This document shows positions 1 through 8,077 of a DNA stretch of 64,000 nucleotides, one piece after another. Every line of letters begins with the position of its first letter. Position 1 is the first letter of the stretch. The notes under the pieces were generated by a model. It was not told where the DNA came from, did not search any database, and saw only the letters and a list, made by a program, of their open reading frames with translations. Position numbers and translations under genes: made by a program. Origin of the DNA: Saccharospirillaceae bacterium (GTDB taxonomy: Bacteria; Pseudomonadota; Gammaproteobacteria; Pseudomonadales; Oceanobacteraceae); NCBI GenBank assembly GCA_022448365.1, contig JAKVCS010000003.1, forward strand, positions 248,001 to 312,000. The letters run 5' to 3'.

Positions 1-15
1 CGCTGCTTTTTCGTA

Positions 16-333
16 TCAGAGCGGCCCACCGTAGCGCTGTGCATCTTCAAAACCACCAATGTTTTTAACATTGGTGTAACCCTGCTGTTGCAGCTGCTCC
101 AGAGCAAACGTGGCACGACGACCTGAGCGACAATAAAGCAAAACCTCTGCGCCCTTATCAAGCTTGAGTGCTTTAATCCCCTCAACGATATCACTGTGAG
201 GGATATTGTGCGCACCTTCAATGTGACCACCAGAGAATTCCCCAGCACTGCGCACATCGATCCATACCGGATCGCCTGCCCATGAAACCAAACTAAAAAG
301 CACAACCAAAAGGGCACTGAACATTTTCATCAT
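16..333 (-). CDS. Periplasmic single-domain rhodanese (PspE-like)
   Basis: A 105-residue protein with an N-terminal hydrophobic signal segment (about residues 4-19) followed by one rhodanese domain. The active-site loop CRSGRR is visible with the sulfur-accepting Cys at residue 68, and the DVR and GHIEGAHNIPH stretches are typical of the fold. Single-domain secreted rhodaneses of this length transfer sulfane sulfur in the periplasm; the physiological acceptor is unknown. It is transcribed divergently from the transaldolase gene across about 130 bp. It could equally be called a rhodanese-like sulfurtransferase without a specific pathway; the fold assignment is firm, the role is not. Confidence 0.9.
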   Translation of the reverse strand: MMKMFSALLVVLFSLVSWAGDPVWIDVRSAGEFSGGHIEGAHNIPHSDIVEGIKALKLDKGAEVLLYCRSGRRATFALEQLQQQGYTNVKNIGGFEDAQRYGGPL

Positions 334-464
334 ATTTCTCCAAGTAATTGTCTGAGTTGACTTTTTTTAACCAAAGAGATTTGCAAACGCATTGACCTGA
401 GTCGCTGCTTAAGAGAATCTAAGCTTTGTCTTTTTATTTATTAACACAGGATTCAGGAAATAGC

Positions 465-1424
465 ATGAGCAAACTGGACGCCCTGAGAGATATGACCATA
501 GTCGTGGCTGACACCGGCGATATTGAAGCGATTCGCCAACACCAGCCCGTCGACGCCACCACTAACCCATCTCTTATTCTTAAAGCTGCGCAGCTTGATG
601 CCTATCAACCTCTTCTGAGAGAAGCGATTGAATGGGCAAGCCAATGCAAAAACTCTGAATCCCTGGTTGCTAACGCCAGCGATAAACTTGCGGTCAGCAT
701 TGGATGTGAAATCCTGGATATCATTCCCGGATTAATCTCTACCGAAGTTGATGCACGCTTATCATTCGATCGCGATGCCACCATCGCCAAAGCCCGTAAA
801 ATCATTCAGATGTATCACGATGCCGGCATCAGCAAAGACCGTATTCTGATTAAAATCGCCTCGACCTGGGAAGGCATTCAGGCCGCCAGAATTCTTGAGT
901 CAGAGGGTATTCATTGCAACCTGACATTGCTGTTCAACTTCAGCCAAGCCGTTGCCTGTGCGGAAGCGAGGGTTACCCTGATTTCGCCATTCGTCGGCCG
1001 TATCCTTGATTGGTACAAGTCTAACAAGCCGGAACAAGACTATTCAGGTAGTCATGATCCTGGCGTTCAGTCAGTTTCTCAAATTTATAACTATTACAAG
1101 CAACATGGTTATAAGACCGTTGTTATGGGTGCCAGTTTCCGTAATACCGGAGAAATAGAACAACTCGCTGGCTGCGACAAATTAACCATCAGCCCAGACT
1201 TATTGGAGCAGCTCAGCAATGACCTGACCCCCCTGCCTCGGGTGCTATCCCCCGATAACACCGCGGTCCAAACCGAAAAAGTCAGCATGAGTGAAGCCGA
1301 ATTCCGCTGGGCAATGAATCAGGACACGATGGCTTGCGAGAAACTGTCTGATGGCATTCGCCGTTTTGCAGCAGATCAGCAAGCGCTGGAAGACAAACTG
1401 AGTCAGATTGCGAAGAATGCTTAA
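465..1424 (+). CDS. tal: Transaldolase
   Basis: Transaldolase of the non-oxidative pentose phosphate pathway, which moves a dihydroxyacetone unit from sedoheptulose 7-phosphate to glyceraldehyde 3-phosphate. The 319-residue length matches the TalA/TalB subfamily. Visible motifs are [12 protein letters not shown] near residue 32 and KIASTWEG with the Schiff-base lysine near residue 130. I chose the ATG at 465 because AGGAA lies six bases upstream and the residues after it align with TalB; an in-frame TTG at 426 would add 13 unrelated residues. It is the first gene of a run with the TerB-like and Tus-like genes, overlapping the next gene by 8 bp. Confidence 0.96.
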   Translation: MSKLDALRDMTIVVADTGDIEAIRQHQPVDATTNPSLILKAAQLDAYQPLLREAIEWASQCKNSESLVANASDKLAVSIGCEILDIIPGLISTEVDARLSFDRDATIAKARKIIQMYHDAGISKDRILIKIASTWEGIQAARILESEGIHCNLTLLFNFSQAVACAEARVTLISPFVGRILDWYKSNKPEQDYSGSHDPGVQSVSQIYNYYKQHGYKTVVMGASFRNTGEIEQLAGCDKLTISPDLLEQLSNDLTPLPRVLSPDNTAVQTEKVSMSEAEFRWAMNQDTMACEKLSDGIRRFAADQQALEDKLSQIAKNA

Positions 1425-1869
1425 TTCTCTTTTCGAACTGTTTAAACAGCCGCAACCACAACGCAGTGAACACAGCCTGGCGTTAGCATCCGCTGCGTTA
1501 CTGGTGGAAATTATGCGCGCTGACCATGAAATTGATGACATTGAAAAGCACACGTTGGTTGTGGCACTGCAACGCTCACTTGGATTGTCTCTCGAAGAGG
1601 CGACCCATTTGATGCAGGAAGCCATCGAGCTAACTGACGCATCAAACGACCTGCAGCAGTTCACCAAAGTTATTCATTCTCAGTGCGACGCTGGTGAAAA
1701 ATTCACATTGCTCAGTAACCTCTGGCGGGTCGCTTACGCCAGCGACGGACTTGATAAATATGAAGAGCATATGATTCGACGGATATCTGAGCTGCTTTAC
1801 ATACCACACAGTGATTTTATCCGCGCCAAACTTGCGGTACGCGACGCTGTAAACGGAGACCCGCATTGA
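1417..1869 (+). CDS. TerB-fold protein
   Basis: A 150-residue all-helical protein resembling the TerB / DUF533-like family. Acidic positions typical of the fold are present ([11 protein letters not shown] near residue 35 and [16 protein letters not shown] near residue 110). Members bind metal or act as adaptor domains; a tellurite-resistance role should not be assumed from the name. The ATG at 1417 lies inside the end of tal, and the stop codon overlaps the start of the following Tus-like gene, so the three are probably translated from one message. No signal peptide or membrane segment is seen. Confidence 0.75.
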   Translation: MLNSLFELFKQPQPQRSEHSLALASAALLVEIMRADHEIDDIEKHTLVVALQRSLGLSLEEATHLMQEAIELTDASNDLQQFTKVIHSQCDAGEKFTLLSNLWRVAYASDGLDKYEEHMIRRISELLYIPHSDFIRAKLAVRDAVNGDPH

Positions 1870-2735
1870 TCAGCGACCTTATTGAAGAGTTCAGTCAACT
1901 TACCAACTTGCTGACACAACTCAGGGTTCATTTGCTCAATAACCGTCCACATCATTACTTTCCGCTATCAGATAACGAACGCACAGTCTGCGATGATACA
2001 TTGCAGCACGCTTGTGATTTGTTATCTGACCTGTGGTATCAAGACAATCAAGATGGTCGAGAAACACGTACACGTCATGGGCTTATTCTGGCTGACGAGC
2101 GCACCATCGATCTGATTGGGCAAATAAACCAACAAAAGGATTGCTTCCGCCTGGCAGTCAATGAGGAAAAGCAAAGCCTGGATGCTGAGCAGTGGCTTGC
2201 CCGTCAGCATCAGCTTGGCAGGCAGTCGCAATCCTTGCGAACCAGTCTGACCTTTGCCGGCTTGCAGAGAGTGCACCTGAAGCAAAGCTACCGTCACATT
2301 CCATTGCTTTCACAGAAACCCACAAAGGTTGGCTTCAGCTGGTATAACAACGGCCGCTCTATAAAGAAGATATCTCACAGCCAGGCACAGGAACTGTTGC
2401 TTGATCTAGGTGAAGAAAAGACGCACATCCAAGTGCAACTGCAAACACTTGCAAAATTATCGGCTAATACGCAGCTCGCCAGAGTTCAATTGCTGGCACC
2501 TACCATGCGTGCAAATCTGGTATTCAACAGCGGCGAAGATACTCTGCGAAGAGCAATGAATTCTCCTCTTCCATTATTCATTCCTGCTACTCATGAAAAT
2601 GATCAGTCATTACCAGAATTCAATCGAATCGGTTTATTACCACCTACCGGCAGGACGCGTATATCAAGAAGGGACAACAGGATTACCGAAGAAGCGATAT
2701 TACCAAGCATTCGCGCTTTCGGTTACTCAGACTGA
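1866..2735 (+). CDS. Tus-like replication terminus site-binding protein
   Basis: A 289-residue protein that resembles E. coli Tus (309 residues), which blocks replication forks at Ter sites. Comparing from memory, the middle shows RVHLKQSYRHIPLL then VGFSWYNNGRSIKK, like the Tus core (RHLPGLITL, LRFGWANKHIIK). The C-terminal part shows a VQLLAP, SPLPLFIPA, QSLPEFNRIG order like the Tus segment with VKVQPIARV, TPLIALINRD and VPDVGELL. Spacing and order agree, identity is low. It starts with TTG at 1866, overlapping the TerB-like stop, with GGAG seven bases upstream. A Ter-like sequence lies 470 bp downstream. The family call is an inference from remembered sequence; a profile search against PF05472 would settle it. 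Confidence 0.7.
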   Translation: MISDLIEEFSQLTNLLTQLRVHLLNNRPHHYFPLSDNERTVCDDTLQHACDLLSDLWYQDNQDGRETRTRHGLILADERTIDLIGQINQQKDCFRLAVNEEKQSLDAEQWLARQHQLGRQSQSLRTSLTFAGLQRVHLKQSYRHIPLLSQKPTKVGFSWYNNGRSIKKISHSQAQELLLDLGEEKTHIQVQLQTLAKLSANTQLARVQLLAPTMRANLVFNSGEDTLRRAMNSPLPLFIPATHENDQSLPEFNRIGLLPPTGRTRISRRDNRITEEAILPSIRAFGYSD

Positions 2736-2752
2736 TTAAACAGCGGGCCTAT

Positions 2753-3112
2753 TCACCCGACCAATTGCTCAGATTCAACTTCAATCTGGTCTGAAGCGAT
2801 ATGATGCGCGATCTGGTGATAACCAGACGGGGAGAGGTTAGCAAAGCGAATAGAAACATGGCAATGATCCTGGGAAACACGTCGCACTGAATGGATTGTA
2901 CCCTGCCCGGAAATATGATCTTTGCTTTTATAAGGGCGAAGATTTAATTCAAGATCAAAACGAATATAGCGCCCGGACGCATCACGAAAACACTCCGTCT
3001 GATCCATCGGCATATGAACGTCTATACCGAGAGGACTAATTTCTAGTACAGCACCTTTAAATAATATGTTATCGGTATGTTTCAGCGTTATCTGAATCAT
3101 GAATATATCCAT
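2753..3112 (-). CDS. PilZ-domain protein (divergent)
   Basis: A 119-residue protein made of one PilZ-like beta-barrel domain. The second c-di-GMP motif (D/N)xSxxG appears as EISPLG near residue 24, with Glu at the first position, and a late SIRFANLSP segment matches the closing strands of PilZ. The first motif (RxxxR) is not obvious near the N-terminus, so c-di-GMP binding is uncertain. It converges on the Tus-like gene with 17 bp between stops. The start at 3112 (ATG) has no strong ribosome binding site; ATG at 3100 is an alternative. Confidence 0.65.
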   Translation of the reverse strand: MDIFMIQITLKHTDNILFKGAVLEISPLGIDVHMPMDQTECFRDASGRYIRFDLELNLRPYKSKDHISGQGTIHSVRRVSQDHCHVSIRFANLSPSGYHQIAHHIASDQIEVESEQLVG

Positions 3113-3465
3113 CAGAACTCAAAACTGTCCTGACCTTAGCGTATATATGTTCAAATTCCAACCAATTAACAATACTCTCAGGTTAGGCTTCGTAGCGTAT
3201 TGTTTCGGTATGTTGTGACCACCGATATGAATAGTGATTGTTTTGACCGTAATAAATCAACGCCTCACCTGACTTTACAGCATACTTTGGGGGATTTGTG
3301 CCTGCATATTAACGATGACCAAAATAAAGCGACCCTCATTCCGAGAATTCAATATTTGACCATTAAAAACAATAGGTTAGATACCACAACAGCAACACTT
3401 AATTGTCCTTTAACCACCTCACAGAGTACAATCTGCGATCTTATTACAATTAAAAAGTCGTTCTC
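3113..3465. other. Gene-free interval between PilZ and the MBL lipoprotein
   Basis: About 350 bp between divergent genes. It contains a weak open frame on the plus strand (ATG 3227 to 3469, about 80 residues, Thr/Asn-rich, no recognisable motif and no clear ribosome binding site) that I do not regard as a gene. It also holds the Ter-like sequence at 3208-3219. Base composition is more AT-rich than the neighbours, consistent with promoters for both flanking genes. Confidence 0.5.
3208..3219 (+). promoter_or_regulatory. Ter-like sequence near the Tus-like gene
   Basis: The bases GTATGTTGTGAC match the E. coli Ter core GNATGTTGTAAC at every defined position but one (G for A at the eleventh base of the 16-mer). 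The first G, whose partner is the C6 that flips in Tus-Ter locking, is kept; the flanking bases fit less well. One hit with one mismatch is about what chance gives in 64 kb on two strands, so only the position, 470 bp after the Tus-like gene, makes it notable. Confidence 0.3.
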
Positions 3466-4506
3466 ATGACAATCCGTTCAATATTTAAAATGGCATCATT
3501 GATGGCCATAATGATGCTCGCTGCATGCTCCAGCAAATTGCAACTTCCAACTTATGAAGATGCAAGCCAATCAAGAGCACTAATGGATGATTCTTTATCA
3601 ATCCAATACCTTGGCGTAGGTGGTCACATTATGTCCTACAAAGGTACTCGCATAATGACTGCCCCGTCATTCAGCAACCCCCACTTCATGTTTGCCGGGC
3701 CATTCTTCCCGATGTCAGTCAATGAAGAAAAAGTGGACAAATTTATTCCGGATGTTTCCGATGTTGAGATGATCCTGGTGGGGCATGCACATTATGATCA
3801 TTTACTCGATGTGCCTTACGTAATGGACCGCTACGCGCGCAAAGCGCATGTATATGGTTCTAATACCATGGCAAATACTCTGCTTCCTGTTATGAAGAAA
3901 GAGCGGGTTCACGCACTTAACGACAAGATGGGTAGCATCGAGCGCGAAGGTGAATGGATCTACAGTCTTAGTGGTAAAGTTCGCATCATGCCACTCAAAG
4001 CCAGCCACGCGCCGCACATCATGGGCATCAAGTTTATGGGAGGTAATCACGACAAGCCATTGAGTAATCTTCCATGGCATGCGTTCGGCTGGAAAGAAGG
4101 CCAGACCCTGGCATTTATTATCGACTTTTTGGATGACGATAAAACCGTTGCTCATCGTATTTTCTATCAGGATGCGGCAAGCAGCGAGCCTGATGGCCTG
4201 GTACCCGTAATGGCCGATGGCAAAGCAATTGATATCGCAATCCTCTGTCCGGCAGCCTTCACTCAAGTGGATCACTACCCAGAATCAATCGTTACAAACA
4301 CTGAGGCTCAACACTTTATCCTGGGCCACTGGGAAGATTTCTTTGCAAATAATCTGGCCGGTGAGCAGCGCTTTGTTCGCCTGACTAATCAGCATGAATT
4401 TATTGAACGGCTCGAAGGTTCCATGCCGTCGGACAGTACCTGGACGCTGCCGGCACTCTTCAGCACTCAGCACTTCGCTAAAAACGGGATTATTCGCAAA
4501 CCATGA
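3466..4506 (+). CDS. Lipoprotein of the metallo-beta-lactamase fold
   Basis: A 346-residue secreted hydrolase-like protein. The N-terminus is a lipoprotein signal peptide with lipobox LAAC (Cys 21). The metal motif HAHYDH sits near residue 107, followed further on by SHAPH, a late FYQDAAS segment and a C-terminal GHWEDFF, which could supply further ligands. The arrangement is that of UlaG/YcbL-type metallo-beta-lactamase-fold enzymes, but the substrate cannot be read from sequence. It overlaps the next gene by four bases (ATGA), so the two are translationally coupled. Confidence 0.8.
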   Translation: MTIRSIFKMASLMAIMMLAACSSKLQLPTYEDASQSRALMDDSLSIQYLGVGGHIMSYKGTRIMTAPSFSNPHFMFAGPFFPMSVNEEKVDKFIPDVSDVEMILVGHAHYDHLLDVPYVMDRYARKAHVYGSNTMANTLLPVMKKERVHALNDKMGSIEREGEWIYSLSGKVRIMPLKASHAPHIMGIKFMGGNHDKPLSNLPWHAFGWKEGQTLAFIIDFLDDDKTVAHRIFYQDAASSEPDGLVPVMADGKAIDIAILCPAAFTQVDHYPESIVTNTEAQHFILGHWEDFFANNLAGEQRFVRLTNQHEFIERLEGSMPSDSTWTLPALFSTQHFAKNGIIRKP

Positions 4507-5030
4507 CTGCCGTAGTATTAATGACACATGCAACGCAACGAGCCGCCTGGTGTGCAGCGGTTGCTAAAATCAACCGCGCTCATCTGGAATTCTGGTGTGA
4601 GCGCAATGAGTATCCCGCAGCTCCTTTTATAAAACTCAGCAATAAACTGGATGCCTACCTCAAAGGTGAGCTGAAGTCACTGGCAAACCTGGAGCGATTT
4701 CATGCCGCATTTGCTGATTGGCGCAATGATTTACCGGGAGACGACAATCTCGCTTATCGTATTGCGGAACTGGTTTGTTCTGCGCTGTACTCCGGGGTTG
4801 AGGCCATTCTCGATCCTGAGTGTGATGACACTGTGCTACTGAGCGCCAATATTGAGGACCTTTATCAGGAGTTGGCGTCTCTGAGTGATCATTCTGACGA
4901 ACTGCAGGAATACTGGTTGGAAATTCAGCAAGCCCTGAACGAAACGCTAGCTGACTCAAAGTCTACCCCTATAAGCAGGGACTATTTTGATCTGCTGAAG
5001 CAAGTCGATACTTCGTTGTTTGGCCTGTGA
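4503..5030 (+). CDS. Uncharacterised protein, weakly DUF416/YjaG-like
   Basis: A 175-residue cytoplasmic, mostly helical protein with no signal peptide. The early part (LEFWCERNEYPAAPFIKL, then a run ending in LERFHAAFADWRNDLP) recalls the DUF416 family (E. coli YjaG: a CER..P segment, then a helix ending in FEEAIP, then an Ala-rich region that lines up with AELVCSALYSGVEAI). Similarity is faint. Its start codon overlaps the stop of the lipoprotein gene, which suggests co-expression, but no function can be assigned. Confidence 0.5.
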   Translation: MTAVVLMTHATQRAAWCAAVAKINRAHLEFWCERNEYPAAPFIKLSNKLDAYLKGELKSLANLERFHAAFADWRNDLPGDDNLAYRIAELVCSALYSGVEAILDPECDDTVLLSANIEDLYQELASLSDHSDELQEYWLEIQQALNETLADSKSTPISRDYFDLLKQVDTSLFGL

Positions 5031-5364
5031 CGCAAAATTAAGCTGCAATTCTCACTGATAAAACGCCAATACAGCTCAGTGCATTGCAGAGTGGTATCCC
5101 GATTGCCTGAGACTGGCGAAGCAGCGGTAGGAACTCAGCTTCCACGGTCGCTCAGCCGATGACAACGTTGGTGACCAGACAAGGTTACACGATGCTCTTT
5201 TTATATCGCCACTGTCACGATTCACCATTGGCTGCAGCCCATTAGCTTGAACACGCCAAGTTGATTAAGAATTTGCTAAGTAAGTCGCAGTAAAGTGGCT
5301 TGGCAAGACAAGACAGCTTATCTATAGTGCCCGGACAACAAGTAAAAGCAATAACGAGGACTTT
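5031..5364. other. Intergenic region upstream of the MlaC fusion gene
   Basis: About 330 bp without a credible reading frame. Its last 65 bases contain a good sigma-70-like promoter (listed separately) and a GAGG ribosome binding site. I see no hairpin with a T-run that would end the upstream pair of genes, and nothing recognisable in the first 250 bases. Confidence 0.5.
5300..5328 (+). promoter_or_regulatory. Sigma-70-like promoter of the MlaC fusion gene
   Basis: TTGGCA (5300-5305) and TATAGT (5323-5328) are separated by 17 bases, close to the consensus -35 and -10 elements, and lie 37 bp before the start codon, with GAGG at the ribosome binding position. This is a sequence match only. Confidence 0.5.
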
Positions 5365-6666
5365 ATGAAAAAGGCACTGCTCTGTGGTTGGGTGATAGTT
5401 ACCAGCCTGTTTGCCTTGGTCAGTCATGCCGAACAGGATGTTCCCCGCCAGCTGGTGGAAAGTGCATCTCAACAAATGACAGAACGCCTGATTGCCGACC
5501 GCCAGATGGTTCAGTCTCAGGATTATTACGTGGAACAACTGGTCGACGAACTGTTACTACCCGTAGTCGATCACGTTTATATGTCCAAGCGCGTTCTTGG
5601 TAAGCACTGGCGTCGCGCATCCAAAGATCAGCAGAAAGCTTTCGTGGCCGCCTTCAAACAAAAGGTCATCCGCACGTATGCCGGGGCCTTCAAGGCCTTT
5701 AATGGTGAGGAGATTCGCTTCGACGAATCCCGTTTGAACAAGAAGGGAAATCAGGCACTGCTGAAAAGCCAGATCGTGCGAATTGGGGCTGCGAATATCC
5801 GGGTCGACTACAAACTCTACTTCAAGAAGGGTAACTGGCGTGTATTTGATGTCATCATTGAAGGCGTCAGCCTGACCAAAAGCTTTCGTGATCAGGTCAG
5901 CATGAGTATCGAACAAGATGGGCTGGCAAAAGCTATTTCCAAGCTGGCTGACGAATACAAGAGCGAAGCCCCCCAGGTAAAGCTCGGGGGACACGCGTGG
6001 GGACCGTATCTGGGTAAACATCTGCCCAACTACGGCCTGGCAGCAGATATTGTGACTGCTGCCTTCACGCGTGTCGGCTATCAAGTCACAATCGAATTTA
6101 TGCCTTGGTCAAGAGTGGTTGAAGAATCTGCTAACGGAGAACTCGATGGTTCCATTGCTACCTGGCACACCCCAGAGAGGGCTGAGTCGCTCTACTTCTC
6201 AGACTCTTATGTAGATAATAAATTAGTCTTCATCAAACGCAGCAACGATCCGTTTGAATTTCAGGGCGCTGTACAAGCGCAACAATCAATTGCCAATAAA
6301 GGCTATCGCCTTGGAATCATTGATGACTTTGCCTACGGCAAAGAGTTTGATCAGGTGAAATCGCTGTTCAACCTAGAGGTCAGAGAGTACTGCTCCCAGC
6401 TGTTTCGCGATGTCGCCAATAAGAATCTGGACCTGGCATTGGTCGATCACTGGGTTGCTGACACCGAACTGACCAATAAGAAACATATCGCAGAGCATCT
6501 TATGCGGGTAGTCGGCACACTGGCCTCACGCTCTCTCCATGTCACCATTCCAAAGTCCAGTAAAAATGGCAAAACCTTGATTGACGCCTTCAATACCGGA
6601 TTGGCACAACTCAAGCAAGATGGCACATACCAACAACTGCTGGAGCAACATCAGTTCCCACAATGA
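5365..6666 (+). CDS. MlaC-like domain fused to a periplasmic solute-binding domain
   Basis: A 433-residue exported protein with two domains. Residues 1-22 are a Sec signal peptide. Residues about 25-200 resemble MlaC/Ttg2D, the periplasmic phospholipid carrier: VDELLLPVVDHVYMSKRVLG, the AFVAAFKQKVIRTYAGAF helix, and VFDVIIEGVSLTKSFRDQ match the E. coli MlaC pattern in order. Residues about 205-430 resemble a family 3 solute-binding protein (KLGGHAWGPY, GLAADIVTAAF, EFMPWSRVVEE, a Y-F-S-D-S-Y stretch, and a C-terminal AQLKQDGTYQQLLEQH). The usual MlaC is about 210 residues and stands alone in mlaFEDCB; no mla transporter genes are nearby. The stop overlaps rluA by four bases. What the second domain binds is unknown. 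Confidence 0.85.
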   Translation: MKKALLCGWVIVTSLFALVSHAEQDVPRQLVESASQQMTERLIADRQMVQSQDYYVEQLVDELLLPVVDHVYMSKRVLGKHWRRASKDQQKAFVAAFKQKVIRTYAGAFKAFNGEEIRFDESRLNKKGNQALLKSQIVRIGAANIRVDYKLYFKKGNWRVFDVIIEGVSLTKSFRDQVSMSIEQDGLAKAISKLADEYKSEAPQVKLGGHAWGPYLGKHLPNYGLAADIVTAAFTRVGYQVTIEFMPWSRVVEESANGELDGSIATWHTPERAESLYFSDSYVDNKLVFIKRSNDPFEFQGAVQAQQSIANKGYRLGIIDDFAYGKEFDQVKSLFNLEVREYCSQLFRDVANKNLDLALVDHWVADTELTNKKHIAEHLMRVVGTLASRSLHVTIPKSSKNGKTLIDAFNTGLAQLKQDGTYQQLLEQHQFPQ

Positions 6667-7280
6667 CAGATTTAGAAGTACTGTTCTTCGATGACGACAT
6701 CGTCGTGATCAACAAACCTTCCGGCTTATTAAGTGTTCCGGGACGATACGAACCAGATTGCGCAGTCAGTCGCCTGGAGCAGCAATTCGGAACAATTCTG
6801 GTAATACACCGACTGGACATGGACACCTCAGGCATCCTGGTCTTCGCACGCAACAAGATTGCCCAGGCCAATATCCAGCGCCAATTTGAGCGACAGACAA
6901 CCCGAAAGGTTTATGAAGCACTGGTCTATGGTCAGGTGAAAGGTAATTGGGGCTGCATTAACATGCCGATTATTGTTGATTGGCCCAACCGACCGCTGCA
7001 GATGATCAGCCATACTGAGGGCCGTTATGCCCTAACCCGCTGGCAGAAACAATCGAACGAAGGCGAATATTGCCGGGTGAGACTACTTCCTAAAACCGGC
7101 CGTTCCCATCAACTAAGGATCCATATGCAACAACTGGGTCATCCTATTGTTGGGGATTCGTTATACGCCACTGGCCGCGACCACACCAATAAACGGCTAT
7201 GCCTGCATGCAAGGGAACTGGATTTCGATCACCCGGTCACGACAGAGCGAATGGTGTTTTTATGCAAGGCGGCATTTTGA
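6663..7280 (+). CDS. rluA: RNA pseudouridine synthase RluA
   Basis: Pseudouridine synthase of the RluA subfamily, which in E. coli modifies U746 of 23S rRNA and U32 of several tRNAs. The catalytic motif HRLDMDTSG places the Asp at residue 52. The opening INKPSGLLSVPGR and the segments DWPNRP and KTGRSHQLRIHM are shared with RluA rather than RluC/RluD, and there is no N-terminal S4 domain. The length of 205 is close to the 219 of E. coli. It is coupled to the MlaC fusion gene by an ATGA overlap, although no functional link is evident. Confidence 0.93.
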   Translation: MTDLEVLFFDDDIVVINKPSGLLSVPGRYEPDCAVSRLEQQFGTILVIHRLDMDTSGILVFARNKIAQANIQRQFERQTTRKVYEALVYGQVKGNWGCINMPIIVDWPNRPLQMISHTEGRYALTRWQKQSNEGEYCRVRLLPKTGRSHQLRIHMQQLGHPIVGDSLYATGRDHTNKRLCLHARELDFDHPVTTERMVFLCKAAF

Positions 7281-7363
7281 GTTTCAGCCAGCTGCCGCGC
7301 CAGCTCAGCTCTCGTTATCGTCAGTTCCCGCAACGCTTAATACTCTGAAGCGCCATTGCCGGA

Positions 7364-8077
7364 TCAGGCGGTACGGCAGTATCGTCGCAACGCAGCAATG
7401 TATAAGGCGAACAACACAAGCGCCAGAAAAATCATCGCCAAGGCAATACCACCGAAAATCACTGGCGCCTTCATCAAGGTCGTCATCAGGGAATCCTGAT
7501 AATAAAAGAACCATTCATGATCTGGTGGAAACATCCAGACATGCATCTGATAAAACACAGTTTTCGGTCCAATTAAAAACGTCATAACAGTCAGAACCGC
7601 CATAAGGCCGAGCAGAAGACCGAGCTGCTGAAACCAAGCAGGCTGACTGCCCGAACGCAACAATAGAATAACCAACAATAGAGCGGTCAATACTGCGCTG
7701 AATCCGAATACCTGAAAGGCATCCACCAGATTGGCAACGTCCTGTAAATGAACGATCTCTGGGCTGCGCATTAAAACAACGGACTGTTCACCCCTCTGAA
7801 AAGCAATTTGTGCGAGTCCCTCACCCTGGTGGTGAACGCCGTGTACAATTTCAGCAAACATGCGCTCATGATCATCTCGATCGACAAGCTCCAGCCCTGA
7901 AATGTACCTGTTCTGTGGACCAAACTTATCAATATGCCGTTCGATGTCGTAGATATCGTAAAACCAGCGATAGCCATAGTCCTGGCTGGCCAGCAGATTC
8001 CAACTAAAAAATAAAGCTGCAACAAAGCCAGCCAGCAAGGCCACAAACCACAGCACTGCTTGCAAACGACGGATCAT
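7364..8077 (-). CDS. DUF1461-family integral membrane protein
   Basis: A 237-residue membrane protein with about four predicted membrane spans: one at residues 5-28, then about 120-142, 150-168 and 205-228. A large polar loop lies between the first two. The late signature HVWMFPPDHEWFFYYQDS matches the pattern of the DUF1461 / TIGR01906 family, whose members have no established function. The start codon overlaps the stop of the upstream hydrolase by four bases, making it the last gene of a three-gene minus-strand run. Confidence 0.8.
   Translation of the reverse strand: MIRRLQAVLWFVALLAGFVAALFFSWNLLASQDYGYRWFYDIYDIERHIDKFGPQNRYISGLELVDRDDHERMFAEIVHGVHHQGEGLAQIAFQRGEQSVVLMRSPEIVHLQDVANLVDAFQVFGFSAVLTALLLVILLLRSGSQPAWFQQLGLLLGLMAVLTVMTFLIGPKTVFYQMHVWMFPPDHEWFFYYQDSLMTTLMKAPVIFGGIALAMIFLALVLFALYIAALRRYCRTA

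Noticed and set aside
3227-3469. Plus-strand open frame before the metallo-beta-lactamase lipoprotein
   Set aside because: About 80 residues, no ribosome binding site, no recognisable domain, and Thr/Asn-rich composition typical of AT-rich noncoding DNA; it also overlaps the following gene's start.
5102-5300. A small RNA or tRNA in the gap before the MlaC fusion
   Set aside because: No cloverleaf, no recognisable hairpin with T-run and no promoter in that part; nothing supports an RNA gene.
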